DNA from: Actinoplanes lobatus
GTDB lineage: Bacteria > Actinomycetota > Actinomycetes > Mycobacteriales > Micromonosporaceae
Length of the DNA stretch: 64,000 nt
NCBI RefSeq assembly: GCF_014205215.1
Contig: NZ_JACHNC010000001.1
Coordinates: forward strand, 67,001 to 131,000
Direction: 5' to 3'
Part shown: positions 26,188-34,960 of the stretch, one piece after another
How the letters are laid out: every line of letters starts with the position of its first letter
Position numbering within the stretch: position 1 is the first letter of the stretch
Notes under the pieces: generated by a model
What the model saw: the letters and a program-made list of their open reading frames with translations, nothing else
Databases searched by the model: none
What the model was told of the DNA's origin: nothing
Program-made: the position numbers and the translations under genes

Positions 26188-26649
26188 TCAGGCCTTGTGG
26201 GAGGCCGAATGAAGAGCCCTCAGGGTGCGCACCCCGTCGACCGCGTAGTCCTTGTCGACGGCCTGCAACGCGTGGACCGGCACCTGCTCGTCGTTCTCCA
26301 GCTCCAGTTGGGCCCACGCCGAGTTCCGGTCGAACCGGACGGCACGCACCACGGTCCACGGCAGGTCGTAGCCGCCGATCACGTTGCGCACGTGCACGCC
26401 CTCGTCGTCGGCGGTGACCCGCGGCCGGCAGAACGCCAGGACGCCCAGGCCGAGCAGCACACCCAGCCCGATCATGGCGAGCTGGTCACCGCGCTGGAAG
26501 CTGGCGTTCGAGTTCTGGAAGCCGGCCGAGCCGGTCAGCCCGAAGCTGATCACCGTGAAGAAGAGCATCAGACCCACGGCCAACGGTACGGCCACCCAGC
26601 GGATCTTCTTGGGGCGATAGCGGACGCCGGACTCGGATTCAGACGTCAT
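26188..26649 (-). CDS. Bacterial PH-domain membrane protein
   Basis: A 153-residue protein with two membrane segments near residues 20-45 and 58-75 (WVAVPLAVGLMLFFTVISFG, LAMIGLGVLLGLGVLAF). A PH-like (bPH2/bPH6) domain follows: PRVTADDEGVHVRNVIGGYD, LPWTVVRAVRFDRNSAWAQL. Function is unknown. A similar protein sits next to hisG in Mycobacterium (Rv2120c) as I recall. The ATG at 26649 overlaps the hisG stop by 1 nt (TGATG), so the gene is the tail of hisE-hisG. A TTG at 26661 is an alternative start. Confidence 0.75.
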   Translation of the reverse strand: MTSESESGVRYRPKKIRWVAVPLAVGLMLFFTVISFGLTGSAGFQNSNASFQRGDQLAMIGLGVLLGLGVLAFCRPRVTADDEGVHVRNVIGGYDLPWTVVRAVRFDRNSAWAQLELENDEQVPVHALQAVDKDYAVDGVRTLRALHSASHKA

Positions 26650-27491
26650 CAGAGCCTGCAATTCGCGATGTCGGTGACGAGGATCGCCCGGGCGCCCAGT
26701 TCGTACAGCTCGTCCATGACCCGGTGCACGTCACTGCGCTGGACCATGGCCTCGACCGCGACCCAGCCCTCCCGGTGCAGCGGCGACACGGTCGGGGACT
26801 CGATGCCCGGGGTCAGGCTGGTGGCCTGGTCGAGCAGGTCGGCGCGGACGTCGTACGCCAGCATGACGAAGTTGCGCGCGACAAGCACACCGTGCAGGCG
26901 CCGCAGCAGCTGGGCGGCGCCGTTGGGCGCCTGCTCCTCGCGCCCGATCAGGATGGCCGACGACTTCATGATCGGCTCCCCGATCGTGACGAGGCCGGCC
27001 TGGCGCAGCGTGGCGCCGGTCTCCACCACGTCGGCGATCAGGTCGGCGACGCCGAGCCGCACCGCGTTCTCCACCGCGCCGTCGAGGCGCACCACGTCCG
27101 CCTTGAGCTCGTGCTCGTCCAGGTAGCGGCCGACCACCCCGGGATAGGCGGTGGCGATGCGGCGGCCACCGATCTGGCCGACGTCGGTCAGCGTCCCGGC
27201 CGGGGCGGCCCAGCGGAACGTGGCCCGGCCGAAGTTCAGGTCGAGCAGCTCGGCCGCCGGCACCCCGGAGTCGACCAGCAGGTCCCGGCCGGTGATGCCG
27301 AGATCCAGATCACCCGAGCCGACGTACGTCGCGATGTCCTTCGGCCGCAGGTAGAAGAACTCGACGTTGTTGGCTTCGTCACGGCAGATCAGGTCTTTGG
27401 GGTCGGTGCGCTGGCGGTACCCGGCGTCCCGCAACATCTGTGACGCCGGTGCGGAGAGGGTGCCCTTGTTCGGAATGGCGATGCGCAGCAT
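26649..27491 (-). CDS. hisG: ATP phosphoribosyltransferase (long form)
   Basis: The 280-residue enzyme of the first step of histidine biosynthesis, joining ATP and PRPP. It starts MLRIAIPNKGTLSAPASQML. The PRPP-binding region lies around DLIADVVETGATLRQAGL. A C-terminal ACT-like domain of about 75 residues (TVSPLHREGWVAVEAMVQRS, ELGARAILVTDIANCRL) makes it the long, histidine-inhibited form that needs no HisZ. It lies 42 nt after hisE and overlaps the PH-domain gene. Confidence 0.95.
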   Translation of the reverse strand: MLRIAIPNKGTLSAPASQMLRDAGYRQRTDPKDLICRDEANNVEFFYLRPKDIATYVGSGDLDLGITGRDLLVDSGVPAAELLDLNFGRATFRWAAPAGTLTDVGQIGGRRIATAYPGVVGRYLDEHELKADVVRLDGAVENAVRLGVADLIADVVETGATLRQAGLVTIGEPIMKSSAILIGREEQAPNGAAQLLRRLHGVLVARNFVMLAYDVRADLLDQATSLTPGIESPTVSPLHREGWVAVEAMVQRSDVHRVMDELYELGARAILVTDIANCRL

Positions 27492-27533
27492 GGACGTGCT
27501 CCTTCGATCAGTGAACGGGTCTGCGGACGCGTG

Positions 27534-27797
27534 TCACAGATGTCGGTAGACGTCCTCGAGTTCCAGTCCGGAGGCGATCATCAGGACCTGGGCCTGGTAG
27601 AGCAGCTGGGATATCTCCTCGGCAGCGCGTTCCGGCCCCTCGTGCTCGGCGGCCATCCACGACTCGGCCGCCTCCTCGACGACCTTCTTGCCGATGAAGT
27701 GGACTCCGCGTTCGAGCGCCTCGACGGTGCCCGAACCGGGTGTCTTGTCCGCCGCCTTGCGTTGCAACTCGGCAAACAGTTCTTCGAACGTCTTCAC
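27534..27797 (-). CDS. hisE: Phosphoribosyl-ATP pyrophosphohydrolase
   Basis: An 87-residue stand-alone HisE, catalysing the second step of histidine synthesis (PR-ATP to PR-AMP). It has the MazG-like metal-binding helices: [39 protein letters not shown] and [20 protein letters not shown]. Start GTG at 27797. It is divergent from the ABC-transporter genes; the 77 bp between them must carry both promoters. It is not fused to HisI, as is usual in actinomycetes. Confidence 0.93.
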   Translation of the reverse strand: MKTFEELFAELQRKAADKTPGSGTVEALERGVHFIGKKVVEEAAESWMAAEHEGPERAAEEISQLLYQAQVLMIASGLELEDVYRHL

Positions 27798-27874
27798 GAG
27801 TAGCGATTGTGGCAGCTCATCACGTCTTGACGACGAACGGCCCCAGCCCGTGGGACGTCTTCTAAGCTCCCGTC

Positions 27875-28747
27875 ATGCTCAGCCGACACACCCCCGTGGC
27901 CCTGGGTGGCGCAGCATTGCTGCTCGCCGCCGTGACGGCCTGCTCCCCCGTCGACGAGAAGGAACCCACGTCCACCTCCTCGGCCGCCCCGGCCCAGACG
28001 TGCGACCCGGCATCCCTGAAGACACTTGCCGCCGGCAAACTCACCATCGGCACCGACAACCCGGCGTACGAGCCGTGGTTCAGCGAGAACAAGCCGGACA
28101 ACGGCAAGGGGTACGAATCGGCCGTCGCCTACCAGGTGGCCGAGCGGCTCGGCTACCAGAAGTCCGACGTCGTCTGGACCCAGGTCACCTTCAACAACGC
28201 GATCGCGCCCGGCCCCAAGGCGTTCGACATCGACGTCAACCAGTTCTCGATCACCGACGAGCGCCGGGCCGCGGTGGACTTCTCCTCGCCGTACTACCTG
28301 GTCCGGCAGACCGTGATCACCACCAAGAAGTCCAAGATCGCCGGAGCGAAGTCGCTGGCCGACCTCAAGGACGCCAAGCTCGGCGCCCAGGTCGGCACGA
28401 CCAGCTACCAGGCGATCACCGACCTGATCAAGCCGACCACCGACCCGGCCGTGTTCAACAACAACGACGACGCCAAGAAGGCGCTGGAGAACGGCACCGT
28501 CGACGGCATCGTGGTGGACCTGCCGACCGCGTTCTACATGACCGCGGCGGAGCTGGAGGACGGCGTGATCGTCGGCCAGCTGCCCCAGGTCGGCGTGCCC
28601 GAGCAGTTCGGCATCGTGCTGGACAAGGGCTCCCCGCTGACCGGCTGCGTCAGTAGGGCGGTCGACCAGCTCCGCCAGGACGGCACCCTCGCCGTACTGG
28701 AGAAGACGTGGCTCGCCGACAGCGCCGGAGCCCCCGAACTCCAGTGA
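27875..28747 (+). CDS. Substrate-binding lipoprotein of a polar-amino-acid ABC importer
   Basis: A 290-residue lipoprotein. A signal peptide with a short basic start and a lipobox ends at C23 (LAAVTAC). A Ser/Thr/Pro linker follows, then the SBP_bac_3 fold: KLTIGTDNPAYEPWFSENK, DIDVNQFSITDERRAAVDFS, ADLKDAKLGAQVGTTS and TVDGIVVDLPTAF. The family binds amino acids such as glutamine, arginine or cystine; the ligand cannot be fixed from sequence alone. It is the first gene of a three-gene unit, and its stop overlaps the permease start by 4 nt (GTGA). Confidence 0.9.
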   Translation: MLSRHTPVALGGAALLLAAVTACSPVDEKEPTSTSSAAPAQTCDPASLKTLAAGKLTIGTDNPAYEPWFSENKPDNGKGYESAVAYQVAERLGYQKSDVVWTQVTFNNAIAPGPKAFDIDVNQFSITDERRAAVDFSSPYYLVRQTVITTKKSKIAGAKSLADLKDAKLGAQVGTTSYQAITDLIKPTTDPAVFNNNDDAKKALENGTVDGIVVDLPTAFYMTAAELEDGVIVGQLPQVGVPEQFGIVLDKGSPLTGCVSRAVDQLRQDGTLAVLEKTWLADSAGAPELQ

Positions 28748-29583
28748 GCCACACGCCAAGCACCCGGCAACAGGAACGGATCGCCTACCGTCGCGGACGG
28801 GCGGTCCGTTCCGTTCTGCTGGCCGCCGCATCGACGGCCGTCGTCGGCACGGCGCTCACGGTGGGCATCACCGGGGCGCCCGGCTGGGAGCGGGTCAAGG
28901 AGTCCTTCTTCGACCCGGAGACCGCCGTCGAGTACCTGCCGGCGATCCTCGAGGGACTCTGGCTCAACGTGAAGCTGCTGGTGGTCTGCGCCACCCTGGC
29001 CCTGGCGCTGGGCCTGTTCATCGCGGTGCTGCGCACGCTGCGGGGCCCGGTCTTCTTCCCGGTACGCGCCATGGCCACCACCTACACGTACTCGTTCCGC
29101 GGCCTGCCCCTGATCATCGTGATCTACCTGTTCGCGTTCGGCATCCCCGGGTTGCGGCTCCAGGGCACACCGGACGTGCTGTGGCTGGGCGCCGCGGCGA
29201 TCATCGTGACGTACGGCGCCTACCTGGCCGAGGTGTTCCGGGCCGGCATCGAGTCGGTGCATCCGAGCCAGATCGCGGCGGCCCGTTCGCTGGGGCTGAG
29301 CTACCGCCAGGCGATGCGCCACGTGGTGCTGCCACAGGCGGTCCGCCGGGTGGCGCCGCCGCTGCTCAACGACACCGTGGCGCTCCAGAAGGACGTCGGC
29401 CTCATCTCGCTGGCCGGCCCGGTCGACGCCATCCGGGCCGCCCAGATCGGGGTGGCCGAGTCCGCCGACTTCACCCCGTACGTGGTGGCCGGTGTCCTGT
29501 TCGTCCTGCTCGCCCTGCCGCTGGTCGCGGTCACCGACTGGGTGACGCTGCGGGCGGCCCGCCGTCAGAACGCGGGGTCCTGA
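28744..29583 (+). CDS. Permease of the amino-acid-type ABC importer
   Basis: A 279-residue HisM/GlnP-type permease with about five to six membrane segments, starting with a cytoplasmic basic region then SVLLAAASTAVVGTALTVGI. The EAA loop that docks to the ATPase is clear (AGIESVHPSQIAAARSLGLS, then YRQAMRHVVLPQAVRRVAPP). GTG at 28744 is the start that overlaps the upstream stop (GTGA); an upstream open frame lies inside the previous gene. Its own stop overlaps the ATPase ATG by 1 nt. One permease gene implies a homodimer. Confidence 0.9.
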   Translation: MSHTPSTRQQERIAYRRGRAVRSVLLAAASTAVVGTALTVGITGAPGWERVKESFFDPETAVEYLPAILEGLWLNVKLLVVCATLALALGLFIAVLRTLRGPVFFPVRAMATTYTYSFRGLPLIIVIYLFAFGIPGLRLQGTPDVLWLGAAAIIVTYGAYLAEVFRAGIESVHPSQIAAARSLGLSYRQAMRHVVLPQAVRRVAPPLLNDTVALQKDVGLISLAGPVDAIRAAQIGVAESADFTPYVVAGVLFVLLALPLVAVTDWVTLRAARRQNAGS

Positions 29584-30323
29584 TGCTGCTGGCCATCGAC
29601 AAGGTCCGGAAGGTCTTCGGCGACCACGTCATCCTCGACGACCTCAGCCTGGACGTGGCCGAGCACGAGGTGGTGGCCCTGATCGGCGCCTCCGGCTCGG
29701 GCAAGTCCACCCTGCTGCGCTGCGTCAATCTGCTCACCGAGGTCGACGACGGCACGATCCACCTGGACGGCGAGGAGATCACCGACCCGCGGGCCGACCC
29801 GGACCTGGTCCGGCGGCGGATCGGCCTGGTCTTCCAGTCGTACAACCTGTTCCCGCACATGACGGTGCTGGAGAACATCATGCTCGCGCCGGTCCGCGTA
29901 CACCGGAGGTCTTCGGGCGAGGCGCGAGCGCAAGCGATGCAGTGGCTGGACCGGGTCGGGCTGGCGGAGAAGGCGGGCGCCTACCCGGACCGGCTCTCCG
30001 GCGGCCAGCAGCAGCGGGCCGCCATCGTCCGGGCCCTGGTGAACAGCCCGCGCCTGCTGCTGCTCGACGAGGTCACCTCGGCGCTCGACCCGGAACTGGT
30101 GGGCGAGGTGCTCACCATGATCCGCGAGCTGAAGAGCGACGGCATGACCATGGTGCTGGCCACCCACGAGATGGGTTTCGCCAAGCAGGTGGCCGACCGG
30201 GTGGCGTTCCTGGACGGCGGCCGCGTCCTCGAACAGGGGCCGCCCGAGCAGGTGCTGGGCGACCCCGTCGAACCGCGGACCCGTCAGTTCCTGGCCCGGA
30301 TCATCGAAGCAGGAAGGCTTTAG
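29583..30323 (+). CDS. ATPase of the amino-acid-type ABC importer
   Basis: A 246-residue GlnQ/HisP-type ATPase. Walker A is GASGSGKST, the Q-loop is in GLVFQSYNLFPHMTVLENI, the ABC signature is LSGGQQQR, Walker B is LLLLDEVTSALD, and the H-loop is ATHEMGF. It powers the SBP/permease encoded just upstream, whose stop overlaps this ATG by 1 nt. The 3' end overlaps the convergent glycan gene by 23 bp. Confidence 0.95.
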   Translation: MLLAIDKVRKVFGDHVILDDLSLDVAEHEVVALIGASGSGKSTLLRCVNLLTEVDDGTIHLDGEEITDPRADPDLVRRRIGLVFQSYNLFPHMTVLENIMLAPVRVHRRSSGEARAQAMQWLDRVGLAEKAGAYPDRLSGGQQQRAAIVRALVNSPRLLLLDEVTSALDPELVGEVLTMIRELKSDGMTMVLATHEMGFAKQVADRVAFLDGGRVLEQGPPEQVLGDPVEPRTRQFLARIIEAGRL

Positions 30324-31812
30324 CCCGCCGCTTGACCGCGCCGGCGAGGCGTTTCGGGTCGCGCAGCCGGGTCACCCTCCCGACGAACGACACGGCCCGG
30401 ACCGCCCGCCCGCTCTTGAGGCGGCGCAGCTCGTCGCGCAGGTTGCGCAGCTGCTGCTCCCGGGTGCGCAGCTGCTGGTCGCGGAAGCGCATGGTCCGCT
30501 CCAGGCCGAAGATGTGCCCGGCCTGCTCGTTGATCGTCTGCTCGGCGGCGGCCGCGCCGGCCAGGGCGCCACGCAGGCCGGTCCGGTCCTCCGCCGGGCC
30601 GGCCAGTGCCCGGCCCGCTTCGAGGATCTCCGCCGTCGGCTCGACGCCGGACATCGCGAGCCAGGTCTTCACCAGGTCGTCGCCGTCGGCCATCCACGGC
30701 GGCCACGGATGCCGCCGGCGCCCGCCGATCAGCCGGTCCCGGAAGCGGAACCAGGCGGCCGCGAGCGGGATCTCCGGTCCGGTCGGCACGGCCACGAAAT
30801 CGTGGATCTCGTCGAAGAACGCGCCGCCACCGAGCTCGCCGAGCTTCGCGGCGCAGGCCCGGAAACCCGGCACGTCCTCGGCCGCGGCCAGCCGGAACAG
30901 CACGGTCTCCGCGTTCTCGGCGTCCGGCACCGCCCGGTCGCCGATCCGCCAGCCGTCCGCGCCCAGGTCCGCGGTCAGGGCGCCGGTGTAGGCGGTGTGC
31001 GTCTCCCCCGCTGGTCCCAGGACCACGATCCAACCCGGCGCGACCGCGTCGAGCAGCCCGGCCCGTGCCGCGGCTTCGGCGGCGTCGGTCACCGGCGCGA
31101 GCAGGGGCGTGCCCGAGGCCTCCGCGGCGAGTCCGGCGAGAGCGAGACACGCTCCAGGAAAACCGGGTCTGGTACGCCGCAGAGCACCCGAATCCACCAG
31201 GACACCGGTCCGCCCGTCCACCCGGTAGGCGGCGAAGCTCCGGTCCACCTCGCCGAGCACCTCGGCGGCCTGTGCCGGGGAGGAGGGCCGCCGCGGGTCG
31301 TCGTGCAGCGGCCGCCACTCGTCGTCGCCGTACCGGTCCTTGAGCGGCCGCCGGTCGAGCAGCCCGGTGATCGAGAACGCGTTCTCCACGGCGATCACCA
31401 CGAGCGCGCCCGGGGCGCCCAGCCCGCGCAGCAAGGCGGCCCGTTCCGGCCAGTCCAGGGCGGCCGAGTCCGGTCCGAGCAGCCGGTCCAGTCCGTCGGC
31501 CGCGATGATCACGTCGTACCCGGCGGGGTTCTCGGCGGCCAGACCGTCGAGCGCGCCGTTGACGACGGTGTACCCGTCCCGCAGCGCCGCGGCGTCGCCG
31601 ACCGACCGGACCAGCACGGTCAGGTCCGCGCCGCGCCGTGCCACGAGGTCCAGCACGCCGGTGTCGTGCGGTCCGGCGATCAGCGCCCGGCCGATCCGGG
31701 CCGGCAACAGGTCGGCCAGCAGGGCGGTGAGCACCGGGCCGCCGGCCGGGTTCTCATCGGTCCACGGCTGGAGTTCGCCACGGACGACGGGCGGCAGTTC
31801 GGTCTCAGTCAC
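30301..31812 (-). CDS. Methyltransferase-like protein with C-terminal coiled coil, glycan cassette
   Basis: A protein of about 503 residues. The first half has a Rossmann-like arrangement resembling a class I methyltransferase (RALIAGPHDTGVLDL, YDVIIAADGLDRLL, LRGLGAPGALVVIAVENAFS), but the glycine-rich SAM motif is degenerate, so activity is doubtful. The C-terminus has a coiled coil (near FGLERTMRFRDQQLRTREQQ) and a basic tail. It lies in a cassette with two glycosyltransferase-type genes, so a role in a surface glycan is inferred. The GTG at 31812 overlaps the upstream stop by 8 nt. Confidence 0.55.
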   Translation of the reverse strand: MTETELPPVVRGELQPWTDENPAGGPVLTALLADLLPARIGRALIAGPHDTGVLDLVARRGADLTVLVRSVGDAAALRDGYTVVNGALDGLAAENPAGYDVIIAADGLDRLLGPDSAALDWPERAALLRGLGAPGALVVIAVENAFSITGLLDRRPLKDRYGDDEWRPLHDDPRRPSSPAQAAEVLGEVDRSFAAYRVDGRTGVLVDSGALRRTRPGFPGACLALAGLAAEASGTPLLAPVTDAAEAAARAGLLDAVAPGWIVVLGPAGETHTAYTGALTADLGADGWRIGDRAVPDAENAETVLFRLAAAEDVPGFRACAAKLGELGGGAFFDEIHDFVAVPTGPEIPLAAAWFRFRDRLIGGRRRHPWPPWMADGDDLVKTWLAMSGVEPTAEILEAGRALAGPAEDRTGLRGALAGAAAAEQTINEQAGHIFGLERTMRFRDQQLRTREQQLRNLRDELRRLKSGRAVRAVSFVGRVTRLRDPKRLAGAVKRRAKAFLLR

Positions 31813-32647
31813 GGGGGTTCCAATCGAAGAGCATGCGCATCTCGGCCGCCGGCATGAGGTGGGCCCGGCCCAGTTCGACGTCGGTGGTGGCGCGGGCGGC
31901 GGCCAGGTCGATGTCCTTGCCGAGCATCTCCGGCCACAGCCGGGCGATCCGGGCCTGCCCGCCGAAGACCGGGTTGTCGCCCTCCAGTTCCATGGCGTCG
32001 CCGTACACCGCGGGCCGGCAGCCGGCCGCGACACCGAAGAAGACCGCGGTGCTGAGCCGGTTGGCGGCGACCCGCTTGAACCGCCGGAACGTCTCCAGCT
32101 GCTTGTAGAGGAACCGGCGGTCGGTGCCCTCGTAGTTCCAGCCGCGCTTACCGAAGCAGATCACGTCGAAACCGGCCTTCTCGTACGCCCGGCGCACCTC
32201 GGCCCGTTCGAACTCGGTGTAGTAGAGGCTGATCGTGACCGGTTCGGTCTCGGTGTCCCTGATCTCGGAGATGAGCCGGGCGTGGTCGCCCTCGATCCTG
32301 CCGCCCTTGCCACCGCCCTCCCAGCCGTGGAAGAGGAACCACAGCGTGCCGCGGCGCTCCTGCTCCGGCACCACGCCGAGGTCCGGCTCCAGCTCCATCA
32401 GGTAGAGGAAGGGCGCGCCGACCACGTGGTAGTTGCGCCGCCCGAGCGCGTGCCCCCGCCGCCGGTTGGCGTCCGCCCAGGTGTAACGCCACGCCCCGGC
32501 GAAGAACTCGTGCACCGGGTTCCAGCCGCAGCCGACGTTCCACCCGTGCTGGAGGTAGCCCCGGATCCGCGGCGGGTGCTCGTCGTCCAGGCCGCAGTAC
32601 CGGGCCAGGATGTGGGTCTGACCGTAGTAGTGGTTGTGGTGATGCAT
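31805..32647 (-). CDS. Unrecognised protein, possibly GT-B-type glycosyltransferase
   Basis: A 280-residue protein that starts MHHHNHYYGQTHILARYCG. Other blocks are LQHGWNVGCGWNP, TLWFLFHGWEGGGKGG, VTISLYYTEFERAEVRRAYE and RLSTAVFFGVAAGCRPAVYG. The last resembles the nucleotide-sugar side of GT-B glycosyltransferases or of CDP-glycerol transferases, where a Ser/Thr-rich loop is followed by G.P..; that is a weak match. The neighbouring GT2 gene ends 5 nt upstream, so they are co-translated. ATG at 32647 follows GGC with no strong ribosome binding site, and the stop overlaps the next gene. Confidence 0.5.
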   Translation of the reverse strand: MHHHNHYYGQTHILARYCGLDDEHPPRIRGYLQHGWNVGCGWNPVHEFFAGAWRYTWADANRRRGHALGRRNYHVVGAPFLYLMELEPDLGVVPEQERRGTLWFLFHGWEGGGKGGRIEGDHARLISEIRDTETEPVTISLYYTEFERAEVRRAYEKAGFDVICFGKRGWNYEGTDRRFLYKQLETFRRFKRVAANRLSTAVFFGVAAGCRPAVYGDAMELEGDNPVFGGQARIARLWPEMLGKDIDLAAARATTDVELGRAHLMPAAEMRMLFDWNPRD

Positions 32648-32652
32648 GCCGA

Positions 32653-34860
32653 TCAGCTCGTCTCCAGGTGCAGGGTGCCGGCCCGGGTGTAGAGGAGGTG
32701 CCGGGCCAGGTGCCGGGGCAGGCTGGTGAGGGCGAACGTCTCGGCCTGCACCGCGTAGTCCCCCGCGAAGAGCGTCCAGTCGGCCTCGTCCGCCGGTTCC
32801 AGGGCCGCGGTGTCCAGGCGCGCCGCCCAGCGGCCCCCGTCGAGCGTCATGGCGCAGAGGGCGTCCACGGCGTCGTCGGAGTTCGGCTGGAACCGCCGCC
32901 ACACGATCCGCCGGTAGTCGACACCGTCCCAGCGCGGGCCGGACACGGTGATCACGTCGCCGTCCACGGTGATCGCGGAGGCGCTCACCCGGGCCGGCGC
33001 CTCGACCAGGTTCAGGTACTGCCCGGGTGAGCGGGCGATGCTGAGCACCCGGTCGCCGTAGGGCACGCTCACCGCGCCGGAGAGGCCGGTGACCAGCAGC
33101 AGCGAGTCGCCGATCTTGGGGATCAGCAGGGTGCGGCCGAGGAACGGGTCGTCCGGGCTGGTGGCGTCGACCACCGCACGCACCGGGATCCGGGCGGTGA
33201 ACCCGCCGTCCGGGCCGGTCTCCAGCGGCACCCGCACGTCCCGGGCCGCCCGCGACAGCACCAGCTCCCGGGCCGCCGTCCCAGACGGCAGCCGACCGGT
33301 CAGCACCAGCGCGTCACCGTCCGCCACGGCGCCGGTCAGCTCGGCCTCACCGGCGATGCGCCGCAGCTGCATGCGACCGTCGGAGGCGCGGGCCGGCTGG
33401 TACCAGGCGTCGCCGATCCGGGCCCCGACCGGGTAGAGCGTCTGCAGCCCGAGCAGGCTCCGGCGGCGGACCGGGCCGCTGCGCATGGAGGCCATCAGGC
33501 GCACCGAGCCACGCTGCCGGGGGATGGCGGCGAGCACGCTGCGCGGCACCCGTGTCTCGAAGCCGGTGACCCGTTCGCCGCCGCCCGGCACCGGGATCCG
33601 CCGAACGCGCAGCGGGGTGGCCCGCAGGCCGGCGAGCAGCGTCATCCGCAGCGTCGCGTCGTCGTCCGCCGGCATGTGCAGGATCTCCGCCGTGCCGCGC
33701 AGCACGAGCGCGTCGTCGGCCCATTCCAGGTGGGTGGCGGTGGCCCGCAGCTCCAGCTCCTTCGGGGCCAGCCGGTAGACGTCGGCCGGCACACCGGTGG
33801 CGTCCCGCGAGCCCGGGTAGGCGCTGCGGTACCGCCAGGGCAGGATCGGGTGGCGGTCGGCGCGGACCCCGGCCGTCAGGCCGCCGTCGGCGCGGAACCG
33901 GGCCAGGCGCTGGAGCAGCTCGACGTCGCCGGACCGCAGCGCGTAGTACTCCAGCCGCTGGAACGCCGGGATCCGCTCCAGCACCTGTTCGTCGAGCCGT
34001 CCGGTGAGCCGCCGGCCCAGCCCGAGCAGCGCCGGCATCTCGTGCTCGGCGGCCGCGGCGAACGCCTGCACCACCGTGGTGAGGTCGATCTGGGCCAGAT
34101 GGTGGTGCACCGTGGGGCGCAGCTCGGGCGCGCGGCGGTCCACCATGTCCAGCACCATCTCGGCCGAGACGACCCGGTCCTCGAGGTTGCCGAACACGAA
34201 CTTCTGCTGGGTGATGGACTCGCCCGACTCCCGCTCACGCCAGTAGTAGGTGGGCGCGGCCAGGCAGTCGACGGTGACCGCGTCGAGGTGGGCCTTGAGC
34301 GTGACCGGGTAGTCCTCGTAGCGGATCGCCGGGAACCGGTACGCGAACTGGTCCCAGAAGCGCCGCCGGTAGACCTTGTTCCACACCATCCGGTCGATGG
34401 CCAGCTCGGGGAACTCGAGCACGTGGGTGGCGGGCCGGTCGGCGGCGAAGGCGAACCGGTGGACGTACGACTGGCGTACCCCGGCGGTGTTGTTGAACCG
34501 CCGCGCGTTGCCACCGGCCAGCGACGAGGAGGTGCGGTCCAGTGACCGGACCAGCATCTCGTAGGCGTGCCGCGGCACCAGGTCGTCGCTGTCGACGAAC
34601 GTCAGGTACTCACCCCGGGCGTGCTCGACGCCGGTGTTGCGGGCCGGGCCGAGGCCCTGGTTCTCCTGCGTGACCAGCCGGAACCGTGGGTCCGCGGCGC
34701 AGAACGCCCGGGCGATCCCGGCGCTGCCGTCCCGGGAGCCGTCGTCGACCAGGACGACCTCGAAGTCCCGGAAGGTCTGCCGGGCCAGCGAGTCGAGGCA
34801 CGCGGCCAGGTAGCGCTCGACGTCGTAGTACGGCACGACGATGCTGAGCCGTGGGAACAC
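32653..34860 (-). CDS. Glycosyltransferase family 2 with long C-terminal region
   Basis: A 735-residue protein. The N-terminal 250 residues are a GT-A domain: LSIVVPYYDVERYLAACLDS, FEVVLVDDGSRDGS, NQGLGPARNTGVEHARGEYL and the DxD-type FVDSDDL. The remaining 480 residues form beta-rich repeats (two similar blocks with VPLETGPDGGFTAR-like strands), as seen in actinomycete teichoic-acid and capsule glycosyltransferases. It probably elongates a cell-wall or capsular glycan. GTG at 34860 gives the usual VFPRLSIVVPYY start. Earlier starts at 34905 and 34920 would put a cruciform inside the coding region. Confidence 0.78.
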   Translation of the reverse strand: MFPRLSIVVPYYDVERYLAACLDSLARQTFRDFEVVLVDDGSRDGSAGIARAFCAADPRFRLVTQENQGLGPARNTGVEHARGEYLTFVDSDDLVPRHAYEMLVRSLDRTSSSLAGGNARRFNNTAGVRQSYVHRFAFAADRPATHVLEFPELAIDRMVWNKVYRRRFWDQFAYRFPAIRYEDYPVTLKAHLDAVTVDCLAAPTYYWRERESGESITQQKFVFGNLEDRVVSAEMVLDMVDRRAPELRPTVHHHLAQIDLTTVVQAFAAAAEHEMPALLGLGRRLTGRLDEQVLERIPAFQRLEYYALRSGDVELLQRLARFRADGGLTAGVRADRHPILPWRYRSAYPGSRDATGVPADVYRLAPKELELRATATHLEWADDALVLRGTAEILHMPADDDATLRMTLLAGLRATPLRVRRIPVPGGGERVTGFETRVPRSVLAAIPRQRGSVRLMASMRSGPVRRRSLLGLQTLYPVGARIGDAWYQPARASDGRMQLRRIAGEAELTGAVADGDALVLTGRLPSGTAARELVLSRAARDVRVPLETGPDGGFTARIPVRAVVDATSPDDPFLGRTLLIPKIGDSLLLVTGLSGAVSVPYGDRVLSIARSPGQYLNLVEAPARVSASAITVDGDVITVSGPRWDGVDYRRIVWRRFQPNSDDAVDALCAMTLDGGRWAARLDTAALEPADEADWTLFAGDYAVQAETFALTSLPRHLARHLLYTRAGTLHLETS

Positions 34861-34873
34861 CGTGGGACACCAG

Positions 34874-34931
34874 TCTCGGAATAGGGCTGCGGACCGGGGA
34901 AGCATCCCGGCGCCGAGCACCTATTCCGAGA
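34874..34931. other. Nested inverted repeat between ribH and the GT2 gene
   Basis: TCTCGGAATAGG (34874-34885) pairs with CCTATTCCGAGA (34920-34931). Inside the 34-nt spacer CCGGG pairs with CCCGG around GAAGCAT. It lies between two minus-strand genes, past the ribH stop and ahead of the GT2 start. Confidence 0.7.
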
Positions 34932-34960
34932 ACGGAGAGTGTCCTCGAGGTGAAGACGCT

